This document shows, piece by piece, positions 31,612-38,669 of a stretch of 64,000 nt of DNA; the stretch's first letter is position 1, and every line of letters begins with the position of its first letter. The DNA comes from UBA6107 sp964533735 (GTDB taxonomy: Bacteria > Chloroflexota > Anaerolineae > Anaerolineales > Anaerolineaceae): assembly GCA_964533735.1 (NCBI GenBank), contig CAZHMD010000009.1:1-64000 (forward strand). Direction: 5' to 3'. The notes beneath the pieces are model-generated. The model ran no database searches and was not told the origin of the DNA. It saw only the letters and a list, made by a program, of their open reading frames with translations. The position numbers and the translations under genes were made by a program.

Positions 31612-31955
31612 AGATCCTCCCGATCTTTTTTGTGATCCAGGTGGGCGTCACCGGTTCGAACGGTGCTGATCCGCTGGCATGAGGGGGGCATGTCAGATCA
31701 TCGCGCCCAGGGTGCCGGATTTCCACCGGCTTCCCGCTGAACGCTGTCACATTCACGGGTTGCAGACTGACCGGGTCTCACTAATTTGGTACGTGTGTCT
31801 GACGTGGTCTCAACCAATTAGCCGTCAGGATTTGCCAGTGTTCATCCCTTGCGTTCTTTTTTATTCGGACCCGGACGGGATCAGGGAGGGAAAACCCCGT
31901 CCGGGGGCTAAACCGGCATCTGTTACTTACCGCCGGGGTCGCTCATTAGACGAAT
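31612..31955. other. Structured intergenic stretch in the early operon
   Basis: No convincing gene. It holds a perfect 10-bp inverted repeat (31870-31879 with 31896-31905, CCCGGACGGG/CCCGTCCGGG), a weaker CTAATTTGGT/ACCAATTAG pair near 31780-31820, and two GGTCTCA copies 32 bp apart. At about 31646-31662 there is a tRNA-like T-arm on the minus strand (CACCG-TTCGAAC-CGGTG). The structures may be an RNA leader, an operator or a degenerate tRNA. Confidence 0.5.
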
Positions 31956-32270
31956 TCACGCTCCTGCGAACGTGAGGATTCCCTTGATTTGATTCACCCT
32001 GTTGTCCAATTCAGTGATCGGATCTGTGGTGGCTCCGACAGTCTCCAGCGCTCGCAGCAGTTTAAAAAGGTCTGAGTTTGCCTGTGCCACGATCGCCTCA
32101 ATTTGTTCCTCGTCATTTACCTGGTTCAAAAGGATCCTGTCGTTGTTTTCGATGATGTTGCGAATTAGCTCTGCACCACAATTTCTTACCGTTAGAACTT
32201 TGTTGCCCATTTCCCTTGGCTTTACAGTTCCCGTACCTTCGTCACCCATTTTTCTTGGTTCTGTTGGCAT
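31956..32270 (-). CDS. Hypothetical early protein
   Basis: 104 aa from ATG 32270 with AGGAGG five bases upstream; earlier in-frame starts lack a site. The C-terminal part is a helical heptad-like region (LIRNIIENNDRILLNQ; FKLLRALETVG). Second gene of the leftward early operon. No family was recognised. Confidence 0.65.
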   Translation of the reverse strand: MPTEPRKMGDEGTGTVKPREMGNKVLTVRNCGAELIRNIIENNDRILLNQVNDEEQIEAIVAQANSDLFKLLRALETVGATTDPITELDNRVNQIKGILTFAGA

Positions 32271-32285
32271 TTCATCCTCCTGATT

Positions 32286-32353
32286 TGTCCGGATCCGACC
32301 CGGATTCTTCCAAAAATGAACTTGATACAGCCTAAATCCACCCGGATTACACC
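32286..32353. repeat. Cluster of CCGGAT repeats
   Basis: Four CCGGAT sites fall in about 70 bp as two pairs: TCCGGATCCG with CCCGGATTC at about 32288-32306, and CCCGGATTAC with ACCGGATGC at about 32338-32354. They lie between the RHH gene and the next gene. They may be operators for the RHH protein. Confidence 0.5.
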
Positions 32354-32432
32354 GGATGCTCATACCCTTTCGTTAAGCGCTACTCTGGTGTCATGAAAAC
32401 AAACCGCTTCCATAACCGTGATCCCTGAACTT

Positions 32433-32615
32433 CTACAAACTGGGCTGAGGTTCAATTATTTCCTGTTCCTCGGGAGCCTTTTTTACGTCTTCCCTCATGG
32501 CCGCATCAACAAGCCGGCGTATGATCGCAGAAGCCGATGTATTACCCTGCCGGCGCCGTTCTCTTTCGATCCAGTTAATATGGGATTCTTCAAGCACATA
32601 TGATGCTGTTTTCAA
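32433..32615 (-). CDS. Ribbon-helix-helix transcription regulator
   Basis: 60 aa. The N-terminal strand (MKTASYVLEESHINWIERER) plus the helix pair GNTSASAIIRRLVDAAM matches Arc/CopG-type RHH proteins. An acidic Pro/Glu tail ends it. It is the first gene of the early leftward operon, right after the consensus promoter, which suits a Cro-like role. Confidence 0.85.
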   Translation of the reverse strand: MKTASYVLEESHINWIERERRRQGNTSASAIIRRLVDAAMREDVKKAPEEQEIIEPQPSL

Positions 32616-32640
32616 GATTATTCACTCCTGTTTGTTCTTT

Positions 32641-32656
32641 ACTCACATCTGTGAGT
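32641..32656. promoter_or_regulatory. Operator O1 (repressor site)
   Basis: ACTCAC-atct-GTGAGT, a perfect 6-4-6 palindrome at the start region of the leftward early promoter. The same half-site occurs in O2. Confidence 0.8.
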
Positions 32657-32685
32657 ATAGTAGCACGATTAATATTGATTGTCAA
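32657..32685 (-). promoter_or_regulatory. Leftward early promoter
   Basis: On the minus strand TTGACA (32685-32680), a 17-bp spacer and TACTAT (32662-32657). It drives the RHH gene and the early operon. Operators O1 and O2 flank it, so the XRE repressor can silence it. Confidence 0.85.
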
Positions 32686-32690
32686 TAGGT

Positions 32691-32707
32691 GTGAGTATTT
32701 TACTCAC
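32691..32707. promoter_or_regulatory. Operator O2 (repressor site)
   Basis: GTGAGTA-TTT-TACTCAC, a perfect palindrome with the same ACTCAC half-sites as O1 and different centre spacing. It lies just upstream of the XRE repressor start, so it probably controls autoregulation. Confidence 0.8.
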
Positions 32708-32724
32708 CAATTGGAGTAGGCAAT

Positions 32725-33105
32725 ATGCTAAATTATGTGAACACAATGATGGAATTAACCGATTTTATTCAGCAGGAATTAAAGAAGAGGGGGTGGAGCC
32801 AAGCTGATCTGGCGCGCAGGTCCGGAATGACCACGGGCGGTATTAGTATGCTCCTGACTCAAACCAGGAAACCCAGCCCGGATACTTTGAACATTCTGGC
32901 AAAGGTTTTCAATTATCCGCCTGAAAAATTATTTATTATTGCCGGCTTACTTCCAAAAGAATCTGAAGCCTCTTCCCAAAAAGAGGAACTGCTCTACCTT
33001 TTCGACCAGCTTCCCGAAAAGGAAAGATCCGACCTGCTTAAATACATCCGCATCAACCTGGCGATGCTTGAGCAGTCTGGCGAGATCACACCAAAGACAA
33101 AATAA
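32725..33105 (+). CDS. XRE-family repressor (CI-like)
   Basis: 126 aa. The HTH is WSQADLARRSGMTTGGISML followed by LTQTRKPSPDTLNILAKVF. A short C-terminal helical part (about 75-115) probably dimerises, and there is no peptidase domain. ATG 32725 has GGAG at 8 nt. It lies divergent from the early operon with two shared operators, so it is the lysogeny repressor. Lacking self-cleavage, induction must use another route, perhaps the neighbouring protease. Confidence 0.9.
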   Translation: MLNYVNTMMELTDFIQQELKKRGWSQADLARRSGMTTGGISMLLTQTRKPSPDTLNILAKVFNYPPEKLFIIAGLLPKESEASSQKEELLYLFDQLPEKERSDLLKYIRINLAMLEQSGEITPKTK

Positions 33106-33111
33106 TCTTGA

Positions 33112-33134
33112 CTTTCAATCGTAGGAATTGAAAC
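33112..33134. repeat. Solitary CRISPR-repeat-like palindrome
   Basis: A 23-bp motif, CTTTCAAT-CGTAGGA-ATTGAAAC, with perfect TTTCAAT/ATTGAAA arms and the ATTGAAAC end seen in many type I/III repeats. Only one copy exists, directly after the repressor gene. It could equally be a simple hairpin. Confidence 0.4.
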
Positions 33135-33232
33135 AAGAGGATGGTCATTCCATCATACTTACCAAAGCGAACGTAAAGCTTTTTCATTTTTATCCCTGTC
33201 CCTTATCGGTAACGGCATTATTCTAGAACATC

Positions 33233-33256
33233 ATTATAGAACACTATTTCTATAAT
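33233..33256. promoter_or_regulatory. Inverted repeat overlapping the -10 of the protease gene
   Basis: ATTATAG and CTATAAT are arms of a 7-bp inverted repeat, and the right arm includes TATAAT (33251-33256), about 30 bp before the protease start. Two TAGAACA direct repeats overlap it. This is probably an operator-promoter. Confidence 0.55.
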
Positions 33257-33286
33257 AGCAACTTAAAGAAAGGGAGGAGAAACTTT

Positions 33287-34231
33287 ATGCCGAAAGACGT
33301 CAAGCCAGCACCAGAAAAGAAAAGCATTGTCGAAAAGCTTGCTACTGAGCAAGACGCTGATTTTTATATTTTCAGTGGAGAGATTGAAAGAGCGTCGGTA
33401 AACACTTTTATTGATCATTGTAATTCTGGAAAGACAAGAAAAAATGTTTCCTTGATCATTTGTACTTTTGGTGGAGATGGCGATGCTGCTTATATCATCG
33501 CAAAGTATCTTAAGAATAAATATGAAAAGTTTAGGCTTTATGTTTTTGGCTTCTGCAAAAGTGCCGGCACTCTGATTGCGCTTGGGGCTGATGAAATCAT
33601 TATGTCCCATACGGGCGAATTAGGCCCACTAGACGTTCAAATTCTCAAGGATGATGTTTTATCGCCAAGAGGATCTGGGCTTGATATTATTAATGCCATT
33701 TCTAGTCTACGACAATTTTCTTTTGATTATTTCGAAACACACCTTCTTGAATTGAAAAAGAGAAGTGGTTATACAATTTCAACACGTATCGCGTCTGACA
33801 TTGCATGCAAATTAGCAATTGGGTTAATTTCACCAATCATGAGTCAAATAGATCCAGTGAAGATTGGCGAAATACAAAGATCGTTGATGATTGCATATGA
33901 ATATGGAATAAGATTGAATAAATCTGAAGAAATTGTAAACTCTTTAACCTACGATTATCCTTCACACACATTTGTTATCGATTACGAGGAGGCCAAGAAA
34001 TTGCTATTAAATGTTAGGCTTGCTGATTCAGAAGAAGTAGAATTGGAAAGTTTTTTATCACAGATTTGCATAAAATCGTATAATACGAATATAATTCATC
34101 AACCAGTTGCAGAATTGATTATCAAGAAGATCAGTAAAAATAATCCGGAGCAAAAAAATGGAAACAAGGTACCTAAAGTTGAAAATGAAGGAGATCCCCC
34201 TGCCGGCAATCAAAACGGTGAAACAAAGTGA
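33287..34231 (+). CDS. SDH-type (SppA/ClpP-fold) serine protease
   Basis: 314 aa with low GC compared with the late genes. ICTFGGDGDAAYIIAKYL holds the oxyanion region, and FGFCKSAGTLIALGADEI the catalytic Ser, followed by GELGPLDVQI. This is the arrangement of the serine dehydrogenase proteinase family (membrane-independent SppA relatives). The C-terminal third is charged. Good GGAGG site. Located between the repressor and the modification/toxin genes, it may serve in defence, superinfection control or cleavage of a regulator. Function is inference. Confidence 0.8.
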   Translation: MPKDVKPAPEKKSIVEKLATEQDADFYIFSGEIERASVNTFIDHCNSGKTRKNVSLIICTFGGDGDAAYIIAKYLKNKYEKFRLYVFGFCKSAGTLIALGADEIIMSHTGELGPLDVQILKDDVLSPRGSGLDIINAISSLRQFSFDYFETHLLELKKRSGYTISTRIASDIACKLAIGLISPIMSQIDPVKIGEIQRSLMIAYEYGIRLNKSEEIVNSLTYDYPSHTFVIDYEEAKKLLLNVRLADSEEVELESFLSQICIKSYNTNIIHQPVAELIIKKISKNNPEQKNGNKVPKVENEGDPPAGNQNGETK

Positions 34232-34325
34232 TCAGTCTCGGAGTCCTTCGATTGTGCATATCAAAACAAGGAATATTCCTCTTCCTTCACTCGGAGGAAA
34301 GAAGCCAATTTCACAACCAAAATAG
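34158..34325 (+). CDS. Small basic protein overlapping the protease gene
   Basis: 55 aa in a different frame from the protease, overlapping its last 74 bp. ATG 34158 has GGAG at 7 nt. It contains two similar segments, KEIPLPAIKTVK and RNIPLPSLGGKK, around a Ser/Gln linker. It ends just before a strong terminator. It could be a protease partner or substrate. Confidence 0.55.
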   Translation: METRYLKLKMKEIPLPAIKTVKQSDQSRSPSIVHIKTRNIPLPSLGGKKPISQPK

Positions 34326-34343
34326 GCTTTTTTTAGTTTAATC

Positions 34344-34381
34344 AAAAATCCCTGAGGTTATGCGCCTCGAGGGATTTTTTT
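34344..34381 (+). terminator. Rho-independent terminator
   Basis: AAAAATCCCT with GAGG pairs with CCTC and AGGGATTTTT with one bulged base, and a run of seven Ts follows. It ends the protease transcript. Confidence 0.9.
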
Positions 34382-34456
34382 GTTGTCTTGTAAGTTAGAA
34401 TTTAATTTTTGCAGATCGTTTTATGTCAAATCAAGCAAAGCCGGTACAACTATAAA

Positions 34457-34570
34457 ATGCCACTCTATTACAGGCACAAAAAAGATGTAAAAGCGATCCT
34501 TGTCCTTTTCGCGATTATCTTCGTTGTGATCCTACTCGGGGTTGTGGTCGCAAGAATCCTTGGTTACTGA
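34457..34570 (+). CDS. Small single-pass membrane protein
   Basis: 37 aa: a basic start (MPLYYRHKKDVKAI), then a hydrophobic helix LVLFAIIFVVILLGVVVA and RILGY. It ends 9 bp before the methyltransferase-nuclease gene. There is no clear ribosome site, so the call is moderate. The topology resembles small toxins or membrane sensors. Confidence 0.5.
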   Translation: MPLYYRHKKDVKAILVLFAIIFVVILLGVVVARILGY

Positions 34571-34579
34571 GAGTTATTG

Positions 34580-36268
34580 ATGAATACACTTTATTATGGT
34601 GACAACCTAAAGGTACTTCGAGAGCACATCAAGGATGAATCTGTTGATTTGATCTACCTGGATCCACCTTTCAATTCCAACCGGTCCTACAATGTGCTTT
34701 TCAAGGATGAAAGCGGCACCAGCTCAGACGCACAGATCACCGCTTTCGATGATTCCTGGCACTGGGGTGATACCGCCCAGCAAACCTACGAAGATCTGAT
34801 CACCAACGCACCGGCAAATGTTGCTTCTATGATCAACTCGCTACACCAGTTCATCGGCACTAACCAGATGATGGCCTACCTGGTGATGATGGCCACCCGG
34901 TTGGTGGAGCTTCACCGGGTACTCAAGCCGACTGGGTCCCTTTATTTGCATTGTGATCCTAGTGCAAGTCACTATTTAAAAATCCTTTTAGATATGATTT
35001 TTGGTATTAATTGTTTTAATGCAGAGATAACATGGAAAAGAACGGGGGCTCATAATCTATCGATCGGTTGGGATGCAAACCATGACATTATCTTGTTTTA
35101 TACCAAATCTCAGAAATTCACTTGGAACCAACAGTATGAACCTTACTCTGACGAATACATTTCTAGATTTCGAAGAATAGATCCGGATGGGAATAGATGG
35201 CAAGATGTTGCATTGACTGCTGGTGGCTCTTCAGAGTCTTCAGAGGCCCGGTCACAACAACCCTGGAGAGGTCATCTTCCGCCTCAAGGTAGAAATTGGT
35301 CTGCACCACGGCTCGTAACAGATTTTCTGAAATTGCCAAGAAATATGGATGTTATTGAAAAGCTAGAAGAAATGGATAAGGCTGGTTTTATCTATTGGCC
35401 ACCTAATGGCGGCTTGCCGAGATTCAAACAATTTCTCCACATGCTTCCCGGGACTCCTGTAACTGATATTTGGAATGATATAGCACCTATTAATTCCCAA
35501 GCACAAGAACGCCTTGGTTTTCCAACACAGAAACCTCTTCTCTTGCTCGAAAGAATTATCCAGGCTTCCTCCAACCCTGGAGACGTGGTGCTGGACCCCT
35601 TCAGCGGTTGCGGCACCTGTATCACAGCCGCCCAAAAGCTTGGCCGTCAGTGGATCGGAATCGATATCACCCACCTGGCAATCGCTATGCACAAATCACG
35701 TCTCAAGACCGCCTTTGGACTCGAACCAAAAAGGGATTACCAGGTTATCGGTGAACCTGAAGACCTGTCAGGTGCCCAACAGTTGGCATCCGAGGACCGT
35801 TATCAATTCCAATGGTGGGCTCTTTCCCTTATTGAAGCTCAACCATTGGGAGGGAACAGCACCGACAAAACAGGTAAAAAAGGGTCGGATAAAGGCATCG
35901 ACGGTGTGATCAACTTCCTCGATGATCGTAAAGGTGGAATGAAACGCGCGCTCGTACAGGTTAAATCTGGGCACGTCAATAGCGCCCACATCCGTGACCT
36001 TAAAGGCACCCTGGAGCGAGAAAGCGCCCAGATCGGTGTGTTTATTACATTGGAAACTCCTACGCGGGACATGACGACGGAAGCCATCACCGCGGGTTCA
36101 TATCACTCCGAGATCTGGAATAAAGACTTTCCCCGTCTCCAGATCCTCAGCATTGAAGAGTTGCTCAACGGTGTGGAGGTCAAACTCCCACCGAGCAGCT
36201 CCGGAGCATTCAAAAAGGCCGGCAAGATAAACGGATCTGGAACCCAAAATTCATTATTTGAAGGGTAA
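34580..36268 (+). CDS. DNA methyltransferase fused to an Mrr-like nuclease domain
   Basis: 562 aa from ATG 34580. The N-terminal part is a beta-class methyltransferase: DPPF at 28-31 (YLDPPFNSNRSY), then HPTQKP-like FPTQKPL, and the SAM motif DPFSGCGT. Residues about 400-530 match an Mrr/REase-like PD-(D/E)xK domain: KGIDGVINF, ALVQVKSGH, IRDLKG, IGVFITLETPT and MTTEAITAGSY. A single chain able to modify and restrict DNA would protect the lysogen from other phages. Composition in the middle (about 34950-35500) is more AT-rich, so the target-recognition part may have been exchanged. Confidence 0.85.
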   Translation: MNTLYYGDNLKVLREHIKDESVDLIYLDPPFNSNRSYNVLFKDESGTSSDAQITAFDDSWHWGDTAQQTYEDLITNAPANVASMINSLHQFIGTNQMMAYLVMMATRLVELHRVLKPTGSLYLHCDPSASHYLKILLDMIFGINCFNAEITWKRTGAHNLSIGWDANHDIILFYTKSQKFTWNQQYEPYSDEYISRFRRIDPDGNRWQDVALTAGGSSESSEARSQQPWRGHLPPQGRNWSAPRLVTDFLKLPRNMDVIEKLEEMDKAGFIYWPPNGGLPRFKQFLHMLPGTPVTDIWNDIAPINSQAQERLGFPTQKPLLLLERIIQASSNPGDVVLDPFSGCGTCITAAQKLGRQWIGIDITHLAIAMHKSRLKTAFGLEPKRDYQVIGEPEDLSGAQQLASEDRYQFQWWALSLIEAQPLGGNSTDKTGKKGSDKGIDGVINFLDDRKGGMKRALVQVKSGHVNSAHIRDLKGTLERESAQIGVFITLETPTRDMTTEAITAGSYHSEIWNKDFPRLQILSIEELLNGVEVKLPPSSSGAFKKAGKINGSGTQNSLFEG

Positions 36269-36276
36269 TCCTTACA

Positions 36277-36696
36277 TTGATTTATGTACATCCACCTCAG
36301 GGATCAATCATCATTTGTGATTTTACCGATTTTCATGAACCAGAAATGACAAAGCGTCGACCCGTTATTGTGGTCTCAAAACCAATTGTTGCACGTCCGA
36401 ATTTATGCACAGTTGTTCCGATTAGTTGTACCCCTCCAAATGTAGAGTTACCCCTTCATTATGAAATTACTTTTGATCCACCACTACCATTTCCGTATAA
36501 TGAACCATCCGGTTGGATTAAAGGAGATATGATCTATGCCGTTGCCTTTGATAGACTCTTTCGATTTAGAGGTAAACGTCAAAAGAATCAACCCCGCGCC
36601 TATATTGATCGACAAATTTCCCCGGAACAACTAATATGCGTAAAAAGGTGCGTTTTAGCCGGAATAGGGATACTAAAAAAGATTGACTTATCCTAA
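36277..36696 (+). CDS. MazF/PemK-like toxin
   Basis: 139 aa with a TTG start and weak AAGGG site 8 bp after the nuclease fusion. PPQGSIIICDF and TKRRPVIVVSKP match the MazF/PemK fold, as do VVPISCT and the late GDMIYAVAFDRLFRF. These are mRNA interferases or related RNA-binding toxins. No antitoxin ORF precedes it. It could be controlled by the fusion protein or by the RNA encoded just downstream. Confidence 0.75.
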   Translation: MIYVHPPQGSIIICDFTDFHEPEMTKRRPVIVVSKPIVARPNLCTVVPISCTPPNVELPLHYEITFDPPLPFPYNEPSGWIKGDMIYAVAFDRLFRFRGKRQKNQPRAYIDRQISPEQLICVKRCVLAGIGILKKIDLS

Positions 36697-36711
36697 ATAT
36701 GTATGTATACT
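36683..36711 (+). promoter_or_regulatory. Consensus promoter of a predicted small RNA
   Basis: TTGACT (36683-36688), a 17-bp spacer, and TATACT (36706-36711), overlapping the end of the toxin gene. No ORF follows before the terminator, so it appears to drive an RNA. Confidence 0.8.
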
Positions 36712-36717
36712 AAGTTT

Positions 36718-36836
36718 GGCTCTGCTCTGCTTCGGCATCAGAAACTAAGTCCACCGAAAGGTGGCCTCCACGCCGGGAGAACACAATTCTGACGTGGTGA
36801 CAGAAAAAAAAGACTCCTTCTGGAGTCTTTTTTCTT
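36718..36836 (+). ncRNA. Predicted prophage small RNA (about 115 nt)
   Basis: From the expected start near 36718 to the terminator at 36833 there is no ATG-initiated ORF. The transcript would contain a perfect CCACC-GAAA-GGTGG stem with a GNRA tetraloop (36751-36764). It would also contain a CCACG/CGTGG long-range pair (about 36768-36772 with 36793-36797), a possible CTCC/GGAG stem and the terminator hairpin. It lies directly after the toxin and convergent to the integrase. I know no matching RNA family. Regulation of the toxin or the integrase mRNA is a possible role. Confidence 0.65.
36804..36833. terminator. Bidirectional terminator
   Basis: GACTCC-ttct-GGAGTC with seven As before and six Ts after. 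It ends the predicted RNA from the left and the integrase transcript from the right. Confidence 0.9.
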
Positions 36837-36838
36837 TT

Positions 36839-37924
36839 TCAATTCGATAGGTTTCCTACCTTCATCTGCGCCATCACTAATTCAACCACCCGGGCAATTG
36901 CGGCTTGATCATCTTTGTTAGTGACCTCAACGCCGGCAAGAGACGCGATCACATCATGCACATTGTCATTCACCAGGTTGCCATAGATCCCGTCCGTGAT
37001 CCCAACGGTCGAATGCATCAGGTTCTGCGAGATCGCCTTCAATTGTTCGAGGTTCTTAGCCCGCTTTAACGCATAAACCGCATGCCCATGTCGGAATTTG
37101 TGAGGTGATTTGTATTCTACACCGGCAGCCTGGCAGAGCTGTTTCAAATCATCAATGAAATCGTATTGCCTCGTTTTGATCCTCGCCGTCGTGGGATTGA
37201 TCATCGAGATCTCGCCCTGGTGAGTGAAATGCAGATACCATAACGCATCCGGAGCAGCGTTCGCTTTGATGAACGCATCCCAATTCCGGACCACGGCGAT
37301 CAATTCAGGAATGTTCAACAAAGTGGTAATTGATGCTTTATGGTTTTTCGTATTCACACCCTTTTCAGGAAGCTGAGAAACCTTCATAGTATCAAGATCC
37401 ACACAGCTTGCCGGCAGAGAAACGAACGCACCAATGCGCATTCCGGACAGGAACAGGAACGCCACGGCGGCTTGCATTCTCTGCAGCATCAGCGAATCCA
37501 CCGGTAGGGTAACCATCCGGATCACTTCGTCAACCTCGTAGATCTCCCTCTTTTTCAGTTCCGCCTGTTCGCTGCGCGCCTTCGGGGGTCGGAGGGTTAA
37601 TACCCAGTTCTGATCGATCTTCTTATAATGGCTGTGATATTCTTCCCGCGCCCAGGTGAAAAAAGCGCGTGCCGTTTTGCAGCAGGAAGCAAAATGTGCA
37701 GCACCCACCAAGAGCGATCCATCTGCGTTCTTCAAATTACCCATGTAAGTAGGGAAGGCAGGCCTGATCTTGTAGGCATCCGTAAACCGCTTATCATCAG
37801 CCCATTCGAGAAGATGCCTCAGCCTGGACCACATGGATTTGACAGTCCGCTCCTCGCTTTGTTTGATCTCCCTCTGGAATTTCAGGAACGCCTGTATCTC
37901 CAGGTAGTTATTGCGGTTGATCAT
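36839..37924 (-). CDS. int: Tyrosine integrase
   Basis: 361 aa from ATG 37924, which has GGGCG upstream and overlaps the previous gene by 17 bp. The catalytic residues are Arg163 (SGMRIGAF), Lys near 193-196, His275-x-x-Arg278 (SPHKFRHGH), His304 (NLMHSTVG) and Tyr314 (DGIYGNL). The N-terminal about 110 residues are the SAM-like core-binding domain. It integrates the phage in tRNA-Val at the 40-bp core. It lies far from attL and close to attR. Confidence 0.95.
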   Translation of the reverse strand: MINRNNYLEIQAFLKFQREIKQSEERTVKSMWSRLRHLLEWADDKRFTDAYKIRPAFPTYMGNLKNADGSLLVGAAHFASCCKTARAFFTWAREEYHSHYKKIDQNWVLTLRPPKARSEQAELKKREIYEVDEVIRMVTLPVDSLMLQRMQAAVAFLFLSGMRIGAFVSLPASCVDLDTMKVSQLPEKGVNTKNHKASITTLLNIPELIAVVRNWDAFIKANAAPDALWYLHFTHQGEISMINPTTARIKTRQYDFIDDLKQLCQAAGVEYKSPHKFRHGHAVYALKRAKNLEQLKAISQNLMHSTVGITDGIYGNLVNDNVHDVIASLAGVEVTNKDDQAAIARVVELVMAQMKVGNLSN

Positions 37925-38348
37925 ATCGCCCGGCCCATTCTGTGGCTCTGCAGAACCGGTTAACCCTGGTATCACAATTGGGGCACCTTCCGGAAAGGTT
38001 TAATACACCACGCTTATTTGCAACGCCTTTTCGCGGGTTCTGGATCTCCACGATCTGGTTGCACTTCAAACAATAAACCTGCCCGGGTGACAGTTCCACT
38101 TTGGCCGGCTTTCGATTGTTTGTTATTGCGCAGCTCATTGCCCATTGTGCAAAGAGGTCACCAACGATCCAGATATTTCCCTGAGAATCCTTTTCATACG
38201 GGGCGCCTGCCGGTAGGTACGATCGGTAGATCGTGTCCACCGCAACTCCCATTTCCAGGGCAACCTCAGTTGGCTTGTATTTCATGTGAAGCAACTTTAG
38301 TAACCGGCGTGCTGCTGATCTTGAGATTCGTACGGATTTACTCCTCAT
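37908..38348 (-). CDS. HTH plus zinc-ribbon protein coupled to the integrase
   Basis: 146 aa. The N-terminal helix-turn-helix (KPTEVALEMGVAVDTIYRSY) is followed by a four-Cys ribbon (VYCLKCNQI and GRCPNCDTR). AAGGTG site before ATG 38348. It overlaps the integrase start, so both are made together. A role as excision/direction factor or integrase accessory is likely. Confidence 0.75.
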   Translation of the reverse strand: MRSKSVRISRSAARRLLKLLHMKYKPTEVALEMGVAVDTIYRSYLPAGAPYEKDSQGNIWIVGDLFAQWAMSCAITNNRKPAKVELSPGQVYCLKCNQIVEIQNPRKGVANKRGVLNLSGRCPNCDTRVNRFCRATEWAGRYDQPQ

Positions 38349-38371
38349 TTTGCACCTTAAATAAAAACTGC

Positions 38372-38431
38372 GGTCTCAGATAAGACCACAGCCTGAGCTG
38401 GTGAGGGAAAATGCACCGGCACATGGTCTCA
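38372..38431. other. Right arm of attP with GGTCTCA sites
   Basis: GGTCTCA at 38372-38378 and 38425-38431, and once across attL at 580-586, all near the attachment core. The first is part of an imperfect hairpin with AGACCACAG. They may be arm-type integrase sites. The stretch 38349-38562 has no gene. It also contains GCACAT/ATGTGC inverted repeats (about 38417-38470). Confidence 0.4.
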
Positions 38432-38562
38432 TCTCCTGGAGCATTCCGCCTGTCAACGGATGTGCATGCCCCGTAAATTAGTACTTATATTCTATCGCAA
38501 ATGGCGCAAAATGTGCCTTAAAAGATGTCAAAAATGTAGCTTTAGACGGCTGAAAATAATTC

Positions 38563-38602
38563 TCCGTGAGGTCCGTAGGTTCGAGCCCTATCGCGCCCAC
38601 CT
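38563..38602 (+). other. attR core
   Basis: An exact 40-bp copy of the tRNA-Val 3' part (489-528). To its right the original host sequence resumes with the tRNA terminator. Confidence 0.95.
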
Positions 38603-38603
38603 C

Positions 38604-38625
38604 AAACACCCGCAAGGGTGTTTTT
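38604..38625 (+). terminator. Original tRNA-Val terminator
   Basis: AAACACCC-gcaa-GGGTGTTT followed by TT. It is the terminator separated from the tRNA by the prophage insertion. Confidence 0.9.
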
Positions 38626-38669
38626 GCTTATTTAGGTTCTCGCCACGCTCTGCGCTCCCTACGGTCGTA

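Noticed and set aside
31640..31720. Possible phage tRNA on the minus strand
   Set aside because: A perfect T-arm and six of seven acceptor pairs can be drawn, but no acceptable D-arm or anticodon arm with U33 is found and the distance is a few bases short.
31505..31756. N-terminal extension of the small zinc-ribbon early protein
   Set aside because: It has no ribosome site, crosses structured non-coding DNA, and a coupled internal start with a strong upstream gene explains the data better.
36277..36696. Conventional protein antitoxin for the MazF/PemK-like gene
   Set aside because: The 8 bp before it leave no room for one and the downstream region has no ORF, so no antitoxin gene is annotated.
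38349..38562. tRNA-like or coding sequence in the right phage arm
   Set aside because: Several short inverted repeats exist, but no cloverleaf and no ORF with a ribosome site. It is better explained as an integrase-binding arm.
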